Below, one piece after another: positions 17,744-25,816 of a DNA stretch of 42,509 nt. The DNA is from Muribaculaceae bacterium (GTDB taxonomy: Bacteria; Bacteroidota; Bacteroidia; Bacteroidales; Muribaculaceae): positions 1 through 42,509 of the forward strand of contig JAGAYZ010000095.1 in the NCBI GenBank assembly GCA_017940245.1, written 5' to 3'. Position 1 is the stretch's first letter. Each line of letters begins with the position of its first letter. Both the position numbers and the translations under genes were made by a program. The notes beneath the pieces were generated by a model. The model was not told the DNA's origin. It searched no databases and saw only the letters and a program-made list of their open reading frames with translations.

Positions 17744-19372
17744 ATGTTTAAAAATCTCATTCGTATGGGTGTTGCCAGCCTGGCGCTGGTTGCCCTTGCA
17801 ACCTCTTGTTCCGAGGAACAACAGTTCACCAGTGAGAAGACCGATGCCAAGCGCGTTGAAGTTCAAGTGCTCAACGACCAGCTGGCCAAGGTCCGTGACT
17901 ACGTACCCCTGTATGCAGTGATTGCTCACCGCGGCTCCACCTTCTGGGCTCCCGAGGAGACCGAGGCTTCGTGGCGCTGGGCCCGTGAAATGGGTGCCGA
18001 CTACCTGGAGAGCGACGTGCAGTGCACCAAAGACGGTATCGTGCTGGCCAACCACGACGAGAACCTGAAGCGTACAACCAACATCGAGAACATTTTCTCT
18101 GAGAGCGTGCCCACCAGCCGCATCGACTTCTACATGAGCCTGGGCTTCAGCCGCGACGACGCCGAGAAGCAGTATGGCCGCGATGTTGCTGCCTTCCGCC
18201 CGTTCTACACGCTGAGCTACTACTATGCCGAGCTGCTCATGCTCGACTCCGGCAGCTGGTTCAACCAGACTAGCCTGGAGCAGGCTCGCAACTCTTTTGC
18301 CGCCACCGAAAATGGCTACTTCGACAAGGAGAATGGCAAGATTGTTTATAGCAACGGTCTCTACATCAGCGCCATCCAAGACCAAATCGCATACGCCGAG
18401 GGCAAGCGCCTGGTGCGTGACAGCGAAGGTCGCCGCGTGCTCGCCTACAAAATCAAGGACGAGTACAAAGGCATGACCCTGCAGCAAATCTACGATGCCA
18501 TCAAGGCTAAAGGCCAGTATAACGCTAAGTACATGGACTTCCTGGAGTATGACTTCTCCAACGCCTACGAGGCCGACCCCGAAGACACCGGCAACCGTCC
18601 CGGCATCTACGTGGAGTTCAAAGAGAGCTGGCTCAACCCCGGCAACATGGAGCAGCGCGTGTATGACGTGCTCGACGAGTGCGGCTGGAACATCATCACC
18701 AAGCCTGCCACCGAGACTGCCTTCTACAAGAGCGGCAAGGTGAACGTGGGTAAGACCAACGGCAAGGTGATTCTGCAAACCTTCTCGTTCGATGCTCTGC
18801 GTCGTGCCAACGACGTGTTCAAGGGTCGCGTGCCCATGTGCTACCTGTTGTGGATCAGCGAGCCCGCCTATGCTACCGACATCGCCATCGACGATCCCAC
18901 CGGCTATGCAGCCTTCATCAAGTGGGCACAAGACAATGGTGCTCACATCATCGGCCCGGCCATCAGCGGCGCTCCCAACAATTATCCCGAGATGAACGCT
19001 CCCTGGCAGGCCTACATGATTCGCAAGAGTGGTATGATCAACCATCCCTATTCGTTCGACTCGTGGGCACAGATGTGCAAATACATGGGCTACTACAACT
19101 ACGGCCTCGCAACCGAGTTCGACGACCTGCTGCGCCTGAACATCCCCAAAACCAACTACACCGCCGACGGCTTCCCCAACAGCGTGCCTGTATACATGGA
19201 CGGATTCTTCACTAACCGCACCGAGATGTCGCTCAAGTATATGATTGAGAACGGATTCCGTGGCAACGCCAAGCTGCCCAACCCGTTCCACGCCGGTCAA
19301 GTCTACGACAACTCGCAGGCCAACGTCACCGTGCCCGATGCCGTTGAAACACTCAAGCGCCTGGGTTACTAA
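17744..19372 (+). CDS. Glycerophosphodiester phosphodiesterase lipoprotein, large form
   Basis: 542 residues, much longer than GlpQ (about 358). Type II signal peptide with lipobox ATSC (Cys near 23). Catalytic motifs begin near residue 62: IAHRGSTFWAPEET, then GADYLESDVQCTKDGIVLANHDENLKRTTN, holding the two catalytic His and the acidic metal ligands. An inserted region (about 125-280) without a recognised motif precedes VEFKESWLNPGN (Glu ligand) and later QTFSFDALR. It would release glycerol-3-phosphate from glycerophosphodiesters at the cell surface or in the periplasm for GlpT. Codon use is strongly biased as in highly expressed genes. Confidence 0.92.
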   Translation: MFKNLIRMGVASLALVALATSCSEEQQFTSEKTDAKRVEVQVLNDQLAKVRDYVPLYAVIAHRGSTFWAPEETEASWRWAREMGADYLESDVQCTKDGIVLANHDENLKRTTNIENIFSESVPTSRIDFYMSLGFSRDDAEKQYGRDVAAFRPFYTLSYYYAELLMLDSGSWFNQTSLEQARNSFAATENGYFDKENGKIVYSNGLYISAIQDQIAYAEGKRLVRDSEGRRVLAYKIKDEYKGMTLQQIYDAIKAKGQYNAKYMDFLEYDFSNAYEADPEDTGNRPGIYVEFKESWLNPGNMEQRVYDVLDECGWNIITKPATETAFYKSGKVNVGKTNGKVILQTFSFDALRRANDVFKGRVPMCYLLWISEPAYATDIAIDDPTGYAAFIKWAQDNGAHIIGPAISGAPNNYPEMNAPWQAYMIRKSGMINHPYSFDSWAQMCKYMGYYNYGLATEFDDLLRLNIPKTNYTADGFPNSVPVYMDGFFTNRTEMSLKYMIENGFRGNAKLPNPFHAGQVYDNSQANVTVPDAVETLKRLGY

Positions 19373-19425
19373 TCGACTCGCATGTTTAATAAGACACATT
19401 ATTAATTGATTATACCATCATTATT

Positions 19426-20748
19426 ATGAAGAAATATTTCATCTTGCCCGCTCTGGCTATGTTTGCCCTGAGCGCAGCAGCGCAGGACTTCGATAACGAC
19501 CCCACCCTGCAACTCGAAAAAAAGGACGCCAAGTTCACCATCGGCGCACGCTTCATGGCCGACGCAGCCCTCTATCACAGCGACTTCACCCCGCTGCAGA
19601 GCGGTGCCTCGATTAGCGACGCACGCATCCGCACCTCGTTCACCTACAAGAACTGGTATCTCTATGCCGACTTCGGTTTCGGCGGCGGCAAGTTCTCACA
19701 GAAGAACATCTTCGCTCAGTGGAGCAACTGCACTCACTCGGTGAAAGTAGGTTACTACAACGATCCCGCCGGCTCAATGGCCCGCAACACCTCGCTGGGT
19801 AGCTACCACTTCATCTCTCGTCCCGGTTCCAGCTACGCGCTGGGCGAAGGCCGCGAGCTGGGTATCAGCTACAAGTATAACACCGACCGTTTCATGGCCT
19901 ACCAGGGTGTGTTTACCGAGAACCAGTACAACAAGATCAGCGCTGGCTTCAACGGCCTCACCATTGCCGGTCGCTACCTGTTCCGCCCCGTTATCGACGA
20001 CAAGCAGACACTGCACATCGGCGTGAGCGGACGCTTTGCACACCTGGGTGGTGGTGAAGTGTATAACAACATCCTCAAGAAGACCTACCACATGGGCCAG
20101 ACACTGGAAACCTACGTCGATGAGGACGAGCAATTCGTGACTGCCGACCTCGACTGGGCAAACAACGTGGGTAGCCTGGGCGCAGAACTGCTCTACCACA
20201 ACGAGAAGGTGTTCCTGCGTGGTGAATACTTCTACAAGCACGTGACTAAGAAACGCGACACCTACTCGCTGATGATCGATGCTCAGAACAACATCGACGG
20301 CTGGGGTTCGCTCGAAGCTTGGGACAACGCCAACAAGCTGCGCAGCAACAACTTCCACGGTGGTTACGTGGAGGCTGGCGTGATGCTGCTGGGCAACGGC
20401 TACAAGTACAACAAGACCGACGGTCTGCTGGGTGGCCTCAACGGCAAGGCCCTGGAACTCGTAGCTCGCTACAACTACACCGGCCTGAACGACCTCACCG
20501 ACGGTGAATATTTCAACGCCGGCCGCGGTCACTACTATGCTGCAGGTTACATGGAAGACTGGCCCGGCACCGGCGCAACCAGCGTGGGTGGCGGCAACCT
20601 GCACAGCGCCACTATCGGCTTGAACTACTCGTTCAACAAGTACGTCCAAGTGATGGTTGACTACACCTACCACAAGCTCAAGAGCGACTATCATCCCAAC
20701 GACAAGAACTTCCACGTGGGCCAGGCCCGCCTCCAGTTCACGTTCTAA
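19426..20748 (+). CDS. OprO/OprP-like outer-membrane porin of the glp operon
   Basis: 440 residues. Signal peptide ends at SAAAQ (residue 20). The rest is a 16-strand-type barrel in appearance: alternating strands rich in Tyr/Phe/Gly (ASISDARIRTSFTYKNWYLYADFGF, TFGARFMAD-like N-terminal strands) and a terminal RLQFTF ending in Phe, the BAM recognition signal. Similar to phosphate-selective porins O/P. As the last gene of the glp operon it probably admits glycerophosphodiesters or glycerol-3-phosphate; this specificity is inferred from context only. Confidence 0.85.
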   Translation: MKKYFILPALAMFALSAAAQDFDNDPTLQLEKKDAKFTIGARFMADAALYHSDFTPLQSGASISDARIRTSFTYKNWYLYADFGFGGGKFSQKNIFAQWSNCTHSVKVGYYNDPAGSMARNTSLGSYHFISRPGSSYALGEGRELGISYKYNTDRFMAYQGVFTENQYNKISAGFNGLTIAGRYLFRPVIDDKQTLHIGVSGRFAHLGGGEVYNNILKKTYHMGQTLETYVDEDEQFVTADLDWANNVGSLGAELLYHNEKVFLRGEYFYKHVTKKRDTYSLMIDAQNNIDGWGSLEAWDNANKLRSNNFHGGYVEAGVMLLGNGYKYNKTDGLLGGLNGKALELVARYNYTGLNDLTDGEYFNAGRGHYYAAGYMEDWPGTGATSVGGGNLHSATIGLNYSFNKYVQVMVDYTYHKLKSDYHPNDKNFHVGQARLQFTF

Positions 20749-20769
20749 AACGTGGGTAATAGCTACTAT

Positions 20770-20804
20770 AAAGCCTTGCGCCGCATTGGTGCAAGGCTTT
20801 TTTT
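20770..20804 (+). terminator. Intrinsic terminator of the glp operon
   Basis: Perfect 10-base stem AAAGCCTTGC (20770-20779) / GCAAGGCTTT (20791-20800) with an 11-base loop, running into a seven-T tract (20798-20804), 21 bases after the porin stop. Confidence 0.9.
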
Positions 20805-20890
20805 GCGTAATGAAATGCCTCAATTTGTTTCTGGCCGTTAATCGGCCTGCTTTCCATCGAGCCGCTCGGCGTGGATAAGCACGAGCATAG

Positions 20891-21877
20891 CTACCGACCG
20901 GCGTGCTTCAGGTAGGTTGCGGCACGCAGTGCCATGTTGTCGCGCAACTGCTGGCGGTAGAGCCAAATCTCGCGAGAATGATAGCAGCCGTCGCGACCGA
21001 TGATGGGCAACACATAGTCGGTAGCCGTATAGCCGTCGACAACCAGCAAACCGCTTGCCACGTCGAGCCTTACCGTGAGATGATCTTTCGCTTGCTGGTC
21101 GACGGGAAGCAGTGGCGTGGGGTCGGTGTCCAGCTCAGCCGGCGTCGCATCGGTACACCAGTTGACAGGATTGATAGCTACTGCGCTATATTCCCACCCG
21201 GCCAGGGCACACGATGGGTCACGAACCGAGTTATAGCAAATGGTCACACCAGTGTCCGAGGCATTGCGAGCCGGACGCACCGCCGGGACATTCGCCACCT
21301 CGGCATCGCTGTACACGGCACCAATCACATAGGCAGCAATCATGCGCGAGCGTGTGGTGTCATCCATCTCCACCAGCAACTGCTTCACAATCATTGCCCC
21401 CTGGCTGAAGCCGGCCAACACGAATGGACGGCCATGGTTATCGTGCTCGATGTAGTGGCGAAAGGCGCGACGCACATCGCTCAACGCCAACGGCAGGCGT
21501 GCCTGACAGAGCGCAGTGGTGGCAAACGACTGCATTGAACACTGGCGATAGTAAGGCGAGTAAAAGTTAAAGTCGCCGCCCAGCAAGACGTCGACACCGT
21601 GCATTTCGTCGTAAATCGCCTTGCGCACACTGTCGTTACGCGTATCGGCATAATGGAATAGCGTGCCGTCGGCTCCACGATAGTCGGCCGTCTCGGTCGA
21701 TGTGACGTAGAACAAGTCGGCCTGCCCGCCACGGTCGGTGACATACCACTGGGTAGCTTCGGTGTAGTCGGGGGATTGGGGCACCACCGAAGATTGTGGC
21801 TCGCTCCCCTCTGCTTCGCCGCAAATGGTCAACAACAGCGCGGTCAATAAGATAGAAATGAGTCTTGTATGTTTCAT
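20891..21877 (-). CDS. DUF3089 alpha/beta-hydrolase, secreted
   Basis: 328 residues; signal peptide near 1-24. The nucleophile elbow GFSQGA is around residue 158, preceded by the family's YYRQCSM and ALSDVRRAFRHYIEHDNHGRPFVLAGFSQG; a C-terminal HSREIWLYRQQLRDN block matches the family's His-containing end. DUF3089 proteins are lipase/esterase-like hydrolases of the cell envelope; substrate unknown. It has its own promoter (21935-21966) and ends 85 bases from the glp terminator, so it is a separate transcript. Confidence 0.85.
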   Translation of the reverse strand: MKHTRLISILLTALLLTICGEAEGSEPQSSVVPQSPDYTEATQWYVTDRGGQADLFYVTSTETADYRGADGTLFHYADTRNDSVRKAIYDEMHGVDVLLGGDFNFYSPYYRQCSMQSFATTALCQARLPLALSDVRRAFRHYIEHDNHGRPFVLAGFSQGAMIVKQLLVEMDDTTRSRMIAAYVIGAVYSDAEVANVPAVRPARNASDTGVTICYNSVRDPSCALAGWEYSAVAINPVNWCTDATPAELDTDPTPLLPVDQQAKDHLTVRLDVASGLLVVDGYTATDYVLPIIGRDGCYHSREIWLYRQQLRDNMALRAATYLKHAGR

Positions 21878-21934
21878 AGAGGTAAGATGATGGTAGCAAG
21901 CGTGAACATCCGGTTGCTATTGGCTTTCACTCGG

Positions 21935-21966
21935 CAAAGTTACAGAAAAAACGAGTGCAGAACAAA
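21935..21966 (-). promoter_or_regulatory. Promoter of the DUF3089 hydrolase
   Basis: Minus strand: -7 TAACTTTG (21942-21935), -33 TTTG (21966-21963), 20-base spacer. Predicted start near 21929. Confidence 0.7.
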
Positions 21967-22045
21967 TCGGCAAGCAAAGATTTTCATTTTGACCTGTCTT
22001 GACCCCGCAACTTCCACGCCCGGGCAATTAGCAAGTTGTCAACCC

Positions 22046-22071
22046 GCTGATTTACTGGTGGTAAACTCAGC
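22046..22071. other. Isolated hairpin in a long non-coding gap
   Basis: GCTGATTTAC (22046-22055) pairs with GTAAA (22061-22065) and TCAGC (22067-22071), one bulged C, loop of five. It has no U-tract on either strand, so it is not a simple terminator. The surrounding 21970-22280 holds no recognisable gene or known RNA. Confidence 0.4.
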
Positions 22072-22284
22072 TGAATCGTGTTAGTTCACCAATAACTTCT
22101 GTCTCAAATGTAACCAATGCCCATAACGCTTGCAGCGGCCTGACGTGCCTCTTGGTCTCACGCTAAGACTAGGGTTACCGGCACAAATGAGTCTCGCGTG
22201 ACAGGATTCGAGTCTGCTTTGTTAATCCATTATGTTAATAGTGTTAAAAGACTGTGGAGTGTGGCACGATTATGAAATAATAAC

Positions 22285-22292
22285 TACCTTTG
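22285..22292 (+). promoter_or_regulatory. -7 element of the TonB-receptor transcript
   Basis: TACCTTTG matches TAnnTTTG; no good -33 element. Predicted start near 22298, which would give an unusually long leader of about 235 bases before the receptor start at 22533. Confidence 0.5.
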
Positions 22293-22320
22293 CACCGATT
22301 TTTAGCAACAGCTGGCTGAA

Positions 22321-22455
22321 ATGTTCATTTTGCACGATAAGATATACGTCTCCACGACCCCGCACCTGCACTGGTGCGGGCGTTTCAACGACTACATATT
22401 CAACGAATTACAAGAAACTGCTGCACGCTGCGCCGGCATCTGTATTACACTGTAA
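22321..22455 (+). CDS. Possible 44-codon leader ORF upstream of the TonB receptor
   Basis: ATG at 22321, TAA at 22453-22455, starting about 23 bases after the predicted transcript start. The peptide begins MFILHDKIYVSTTPHL and ends CAGICITL; no family recognised. It spans the first leader hairpin and its stop codon lies inside the loop of the second hairpin. A frame of this length can occur by chance, so this is a weak call kept because of its position. Confidence 0.25.
   Translation: MFILHDKIYVSTTPHLHWCGRFNDYIFNELQETAARCAGICITL
22359..22380 (+). other. Leader hairpin 1 of the TonB-receptor transcript
   Basis: Perfect 8-base G+C-rich stem CCCGCACC (22359-22366) / GGTGCGGG (22373-22380) with a six-base loop, followed by CGTTTC rather than a U-run. 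Confidence 0.65.
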
Positions 22456-22474
22456 CCGGAGCAGCGTGTCTTTT
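22424..22474 (+). promoter_or_regulatory. Leader hairpin 2, attenuator-like
   Basis: Long stem: CACGCTGC (22424-22431) pairs with GCAGCGTG (22461-22468) and CCGG (22433-22436) with CCGG (22456-22459), a G/A mismatch between, loop of 19 bases, then TCTTTTG. It may be a weak terminator or attenuator 60 bases before the receptor start, or the 3' end of a small RNA. Confidence 0.5.
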
Positions 22475-22532
22475 GAGATTAACCCATCGTTTTGACAATT
22501 ATTTTTTATTGTTTTATTAATAAATATCAGTA

Positions 22533-25500
22533 ATGTTCAAAAAGATTCATTTCTTGTCATTCATCGTTATGCTCTTCGCAGCATTTTCCATGAATGCCCA
22601 GGTCACCACTTCGGCTCTCTCCGTCACGGTGACCGACGACACCGAGGAAGCGCTCATTGGCGCAACGGTTGTGGCTACACACCTCCCCTCGGGAACCAAG
22701 TACAATGCTGTGTCCAACCTTGCCGGTCTGGCTCACATGCAGGGTATGCGCACCGGCGGTCCCTACCGCGTGCAGGTATCCTACATCGGCTATGAGACCC
22801 GTGTGGTGGAAGGCGTAGTGCTCCAGTTGGGTAACACCTATATGCTGGACGTACACCTGAGCTCAGCAGCCAACCAGCTCAGCGAAGTGGTCATCACAGG
22901 CGATGCACACCGTCAGGAAGCCGGCGCAAGCCACAACTTCTCGGTGGCAAATATCGAAAATGCCGCTACGGTGAACCGCAATATCTACGACGTGGTCAAG
23001 AACATGCCCATGGCCAGCACCTCTAAGGTGGGCGGTATCTCGTTTGCAGGCAGCAACAACCGCTACAACAGTTTCCAGATTGATGGTACTGTGAGTAACG
23101 ACGTGTTCGGTCTGGCTGCTTCGGGCACCAATGGCGGACAGGCTAGCGCCAACCCCATCTCTATGGACGCTATCCAGGAGATTCAGGTGGTGGTCGCTCC
23201 CTTCGACGTGCGCCAGAGTGGTTTCACCGGCGGTGGTATCAACGCTATCACCAAGCAGGGTACCAACGACTTCCACGCCACTTTCTACACTTATTACAAC
23301 AACCAGAACTTCTACGGCCGCTACAATGCCGCTCGTGGTGACATCAAGGACAAGCTCACCAAGCAGCACGCTACTACCATCGGTGGTAACATCAGCGGTC
23401 CCATCGCTAAGGACAAGCTCTTCTTCTTCCTCAACCTGGAGAACCACAACGAGAGCTATCCCGCTAGCTTCTATCCCGGCATGTCGGGCGACTACCTGAG
23501 CGAAGCCACTGTCAAGCAGATTGCCGACAAGTATTACAAGCTTTCGGGCATCCAGGAGAGCTATGGCCGCCGCGACGTGAAGCGCAATGCCTTCGACCTG
23601 CTGGCCCGCATCGACTGGAACATCAACGACAACAACAAGCTGGCTCTGCGCTACCAGCACGGCAACGCCTACGACGACAAGTGGAGCGCCGGTACCACCA
23701 GCTACTACTTCAACAACTCTAGCTATCGCTTCAACAACGTCACCAACTCGTTTGTGGCTGAGTTGAACAGCAACATCGGCTCGGGCGTTTACAACGAACT
23801 CCGCGCCAGCTACAACCGCATCCGCGACAGCCGCGACGTGCCTTATCAGGGTCCGCTGTTCTGGATCAAGAACGTGGCCAACGAGGACAACACTCGCAGC
23901 AACATCGCCATCAACATCGGTACTGAGTATAGCTCGGGTGCCAATTTCCTGGATCAGGACGTGTATCTGCTGGAAGACAACCTGTCGTGGTACAAGGGTC
24001 GTCACACCATCACCCTGGGAACGCACAACGAGTTCTTCAAGATGCGCAACCTGTTCATCCAGTCGGTCACCGGTGAGTGGGTTTACAACTCGCTGGACGA
24101 CTTCATGAACGACGCCCCCAACCAGTTTGTGTTCAAGTGCACCAACCCCGCCATCACCAATGGCGACCTGCGCTGGACTCCCATCATCAAGGCCGGTCAG
24201 CTGGGTCTGTACCTGCAAGACAAGTTTGAAGTGAACCGCAACCTGCAGCTCACCTATGGTCTGCGCGTTGACCTCCCGTTCATGTACACTCGTCCCACCG
24301 ACAATGTCGAGTTCAACCAGTATGCCTATCAGAAGGGCTGGGATGCCAAGGTCGGCCAGATGCCCAGCGCTAAGCCCCTGTTCTCGCCCCGCTTTGGTTT
24401 CCGTTGGTACACCGACGACAGCCACAACACACTGCTGCGCGGTGGTCTGGGTCTGTTCACCGGCCGCGTGCCCTTCGTGTGGCTGAGCAACGCATTCAGC
24501 AACACTGGCGTGGAAATCACCGGTACTACGATCAATCAATCTTCTGGCGACCCAATGCCTAATGTTACAACCAACACGTCAGAATTATTGGAATTCATCA
24601 CAGACAAGAACGCTCCGCGTCCCGACATCGTAACCGTGAGCAAGAAGTTCCGTTATCCGCAGGTGTTCCGTGCCAACCTGGCTTTGGAACAGCGTCTGCC
24701 CGGCGACGTGAAGTTCACCCTGGAAGGTCTCTACAGCAAGACCTACAACCAGGCCTACTTCAAGAACCTGGCTCTGAGCCAGTCGGCAAGCATCTACGCT
24801 ATCGAAGGCGTTGAAGCCAGTGCTGCTCCCTTCTTCACCGTAGACCGCAAATACTACTCGGTTATCAACACCGAGAACACCAACAAGGGTTATACCTACA
24901 GCATCAGCGCCACTCTGGAGAAGAACTTCGACTTCGGTCTGGACGTGCTGGCCAGCTACACCTTTGGTCATAGCAAGAGCGTTTACGACGGCACCAGCAG
25001 CGTGGCCTACAGCAACTGGAAATACAACTATGCTGTGAACACCTACGCTCCCTCGCTGACCTACTCTTCGTTCGACCAGCCCCACCGCATCCTGGTGAAC
25101 GTGGGCTACACCACTCCCAAGTATGCCAACGGCTGGCTGCAGACCACCATCGGCCTGACCTACAATGCTTACAGCGGTTTCCGCTACAGCCTCACCATGA
25201 ACGAGAACAGCGACTATAACGGCGACGGACAGCGCGGCAACTCCATGCTCTACCTGCCCACCGACGATGAACTCGACAAGATGGTATTTGTTGACAATAA
25301 TGGCAAAACCGCCGATGAGCAGCGCGAGCTCTTCCGCGAGTTCCTGGCCAACGACAGCTATGCCAAGAACCACCGTGGTGAGTATGCCGAGCGCAATGGC
25401 AACATCGCTCCCTTCGAGCACCAGCTCGACCTGCACCTGGCTCAGAGCATCTTCGCCCTGCGCGAGCGCGGCAGTAAGATCATGCTCACCTTCGATGTGC

Positions 25501-25706
25501 TCAACTTTGCCAACATGCTCAACAAGAAGTGGGGTGCCGTCTACAGCAGCAGCTACAACGTGACTCCGCTCAACTGCACCAAGACCGAAAAGGTGGCCGA
25601 GGGCGTTTATCGCGCCAACTACACTTGGAACGGCTACACCGAGCCCACCAAGAATGCCATCTTCAGCCGCTGGCACGCACAGGTGGGTGTGAAGCTCATC
25701 TTCTAA
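22533..25706 (+). CDS. Oar-like TonB-dependent outer-membrane receptor
   Basis: 1057 residues. Signal peptide to about 22 (AFSMNAQ), an N-terminal carboxypeptidase-regulatory-like domain (about 25-105, with GATVVATHLPSGTKYNAVSN), a plug domain with the GINAITKQGTNDFHAT segment near 235, and a long barrel ending in VGVKLIF, a terminal Phe. This is the Oar/cell-envelope type of TonB receptor, not a SusC: the SusC N-terminal box is not evident and no SusD gene follows. Substrate unknown. The leader is long and structured and the gene ends in a strong terminator, so it is transcribed alone. Codon use is highly biased, suggesting high expression. Confidence 0.9.
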   Translation: MFKKIHFLSFIVMLFAAFSMNAQVTTSALSVTVTDDTEEALIGATVVATHLPSGTKYNAVSNLAGLAHMQGMRTGGPYRVQVSYIGYETRVVEGVVLQLGNTYMLDVHLSSAANQLSEVVITGDAHRQEAGASHNFSVANIENAATVNRNIYDVVKNMPMASTSKVGGISFAGSNNRYNSFQIDGTVSNDVFGLAASGTNGGQASANPISMDAIQEIQVVVAPFDVRQSGFTGGGINAITKQGTNDFHATFYTYYNNQNFYGRYNAARGDIKDKLTKQHATTIGGNISGPIAKDKLFFFLNLENHNESYPASFYPGMSGDYLSEATVKQIADKYYKLSGIQESYGRRDVKRNAFDLLARIDWNINDNNKLALRYQHGNAYDDKWSAGTTSYYFNNSSYRFNNVTNSFVAELNSNIGSGVYNELRASYNRIRDSRDVPYQGPLFWIKNVANEDNTRSNIAINIGTEYSSGANFLDQDVYLLEDNLSWYKGRHTITLGTHNEFFKMRNLFIQSVTGEWVYNSLDDFMNDAPNQFVFKCTNPAITNGDLRWTPIIKAGQLGLYLQDKFEVNRNLQLTYGLRVDLPFMYTRPTDNVEFNQYAYQKGWDAKVGQMPSAKPLFSPRFGFRWYTDDSHNTLLRGGLGLFTGRVPFVWLSNAFSNTGVEITGTTINQSSGDPMPNVTTNTSELLEFITDKNAPRPDIVTVSKKFRYPQVFRANLALEQRLPGDVKFTLEGLYSKTYNQAYFKNLALSQSASIYAIEGVEASAAPFFTVDRKYYSVINTENTNKGYTYSISATLEKNFDFGLDVLASYTFGHSKSVYDGTSSVAYSNWKYNYAVNTYAPSLTYSSFDQPHRILVNVGYTTPKYANGWLQTTIGLTYNAYSGFRYSLTMNENSDYNGDGQRGNSMLYLPTDDELDKMVFVDNNGKTADEQRELFREFLANDSYAKNHRGEYAERNGNIAPFEHQLDLHLAQSIFALRERGSKIMLTFDVLNFANMLNKKWGAVYSSSYNVTPLNCTKTEKVAEGVYRANYTWNGYTEPTKNAIFSRWHAQVGVKLIF

Positions 25707-25741
25707 TCGAGGATTAGCATCCATCTATTATCAACCCACAC

Positions 25742-25789
25742 TGAATGGCGCGAATATTCATCATGAATTCGCGCCATTCATGTTTTTTT
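25742..25789 (+). terminator. Intrinsic terminator of the TonB receptor
   Basis: Perfect 14-base inverted repeat TGAATGGCGCGAAT (25742-25755) / ATTCGCGCCATTCA (25767-25780), loop of 11, then TG and seven T (25783-25789). It overlaps the longest frame of the next gene and so argues that this gene starts further downstream. Confidence 0.93.
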
Positions 25790-25791
25790 AC

Positions 25792-25799
25792 TATATTTG
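25792..25799 (+). promoter_or_regulatory. -7 element of the AAA-ATPase gene
   Basis: TATATTTG directly after the terminator T-tract; predicted start near 25805, leaving a leader of only about 12 bases before the ATG at 25817. No -33 match. Confidence 0.55.
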
Positions 25800-25816
25800 C
25801 AAAAAATTGTGCAGAT

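Noticed and set aside
17711-19399. 562-residue antisense ORF spanning the lipoprotein GDPD
   Set aside because: It is a shadow of strong codon bias in a highly expressed gene, with no domain content.
22196-22230. tRNA-like T-arm (GGATTCGAGTC)
   Set aside because: The flanking bases do not form a T stem and no acceptor or anticodon arms are found.
22232-22495. 87-codon ORF upstream of the TonB receptor
   Set aside because: It contains the -7 element and both hairpins and would need an upstream promoter; the shorter ORF at 22321 fits the transcript better.
22863-24539. 558-residue antisense ORF opposite the TonB receptor
   Set aside because: Low-complexity Val/Gly-rich shadow frame; the receptor reading is unambiguous.
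22533-25706. SusC/SusD polysaccharide utilisation locus
   Set aside because: No SusD-like gene, glycan hydrolase or SusC N-terminal signature; the receptor is followed by a terminator.
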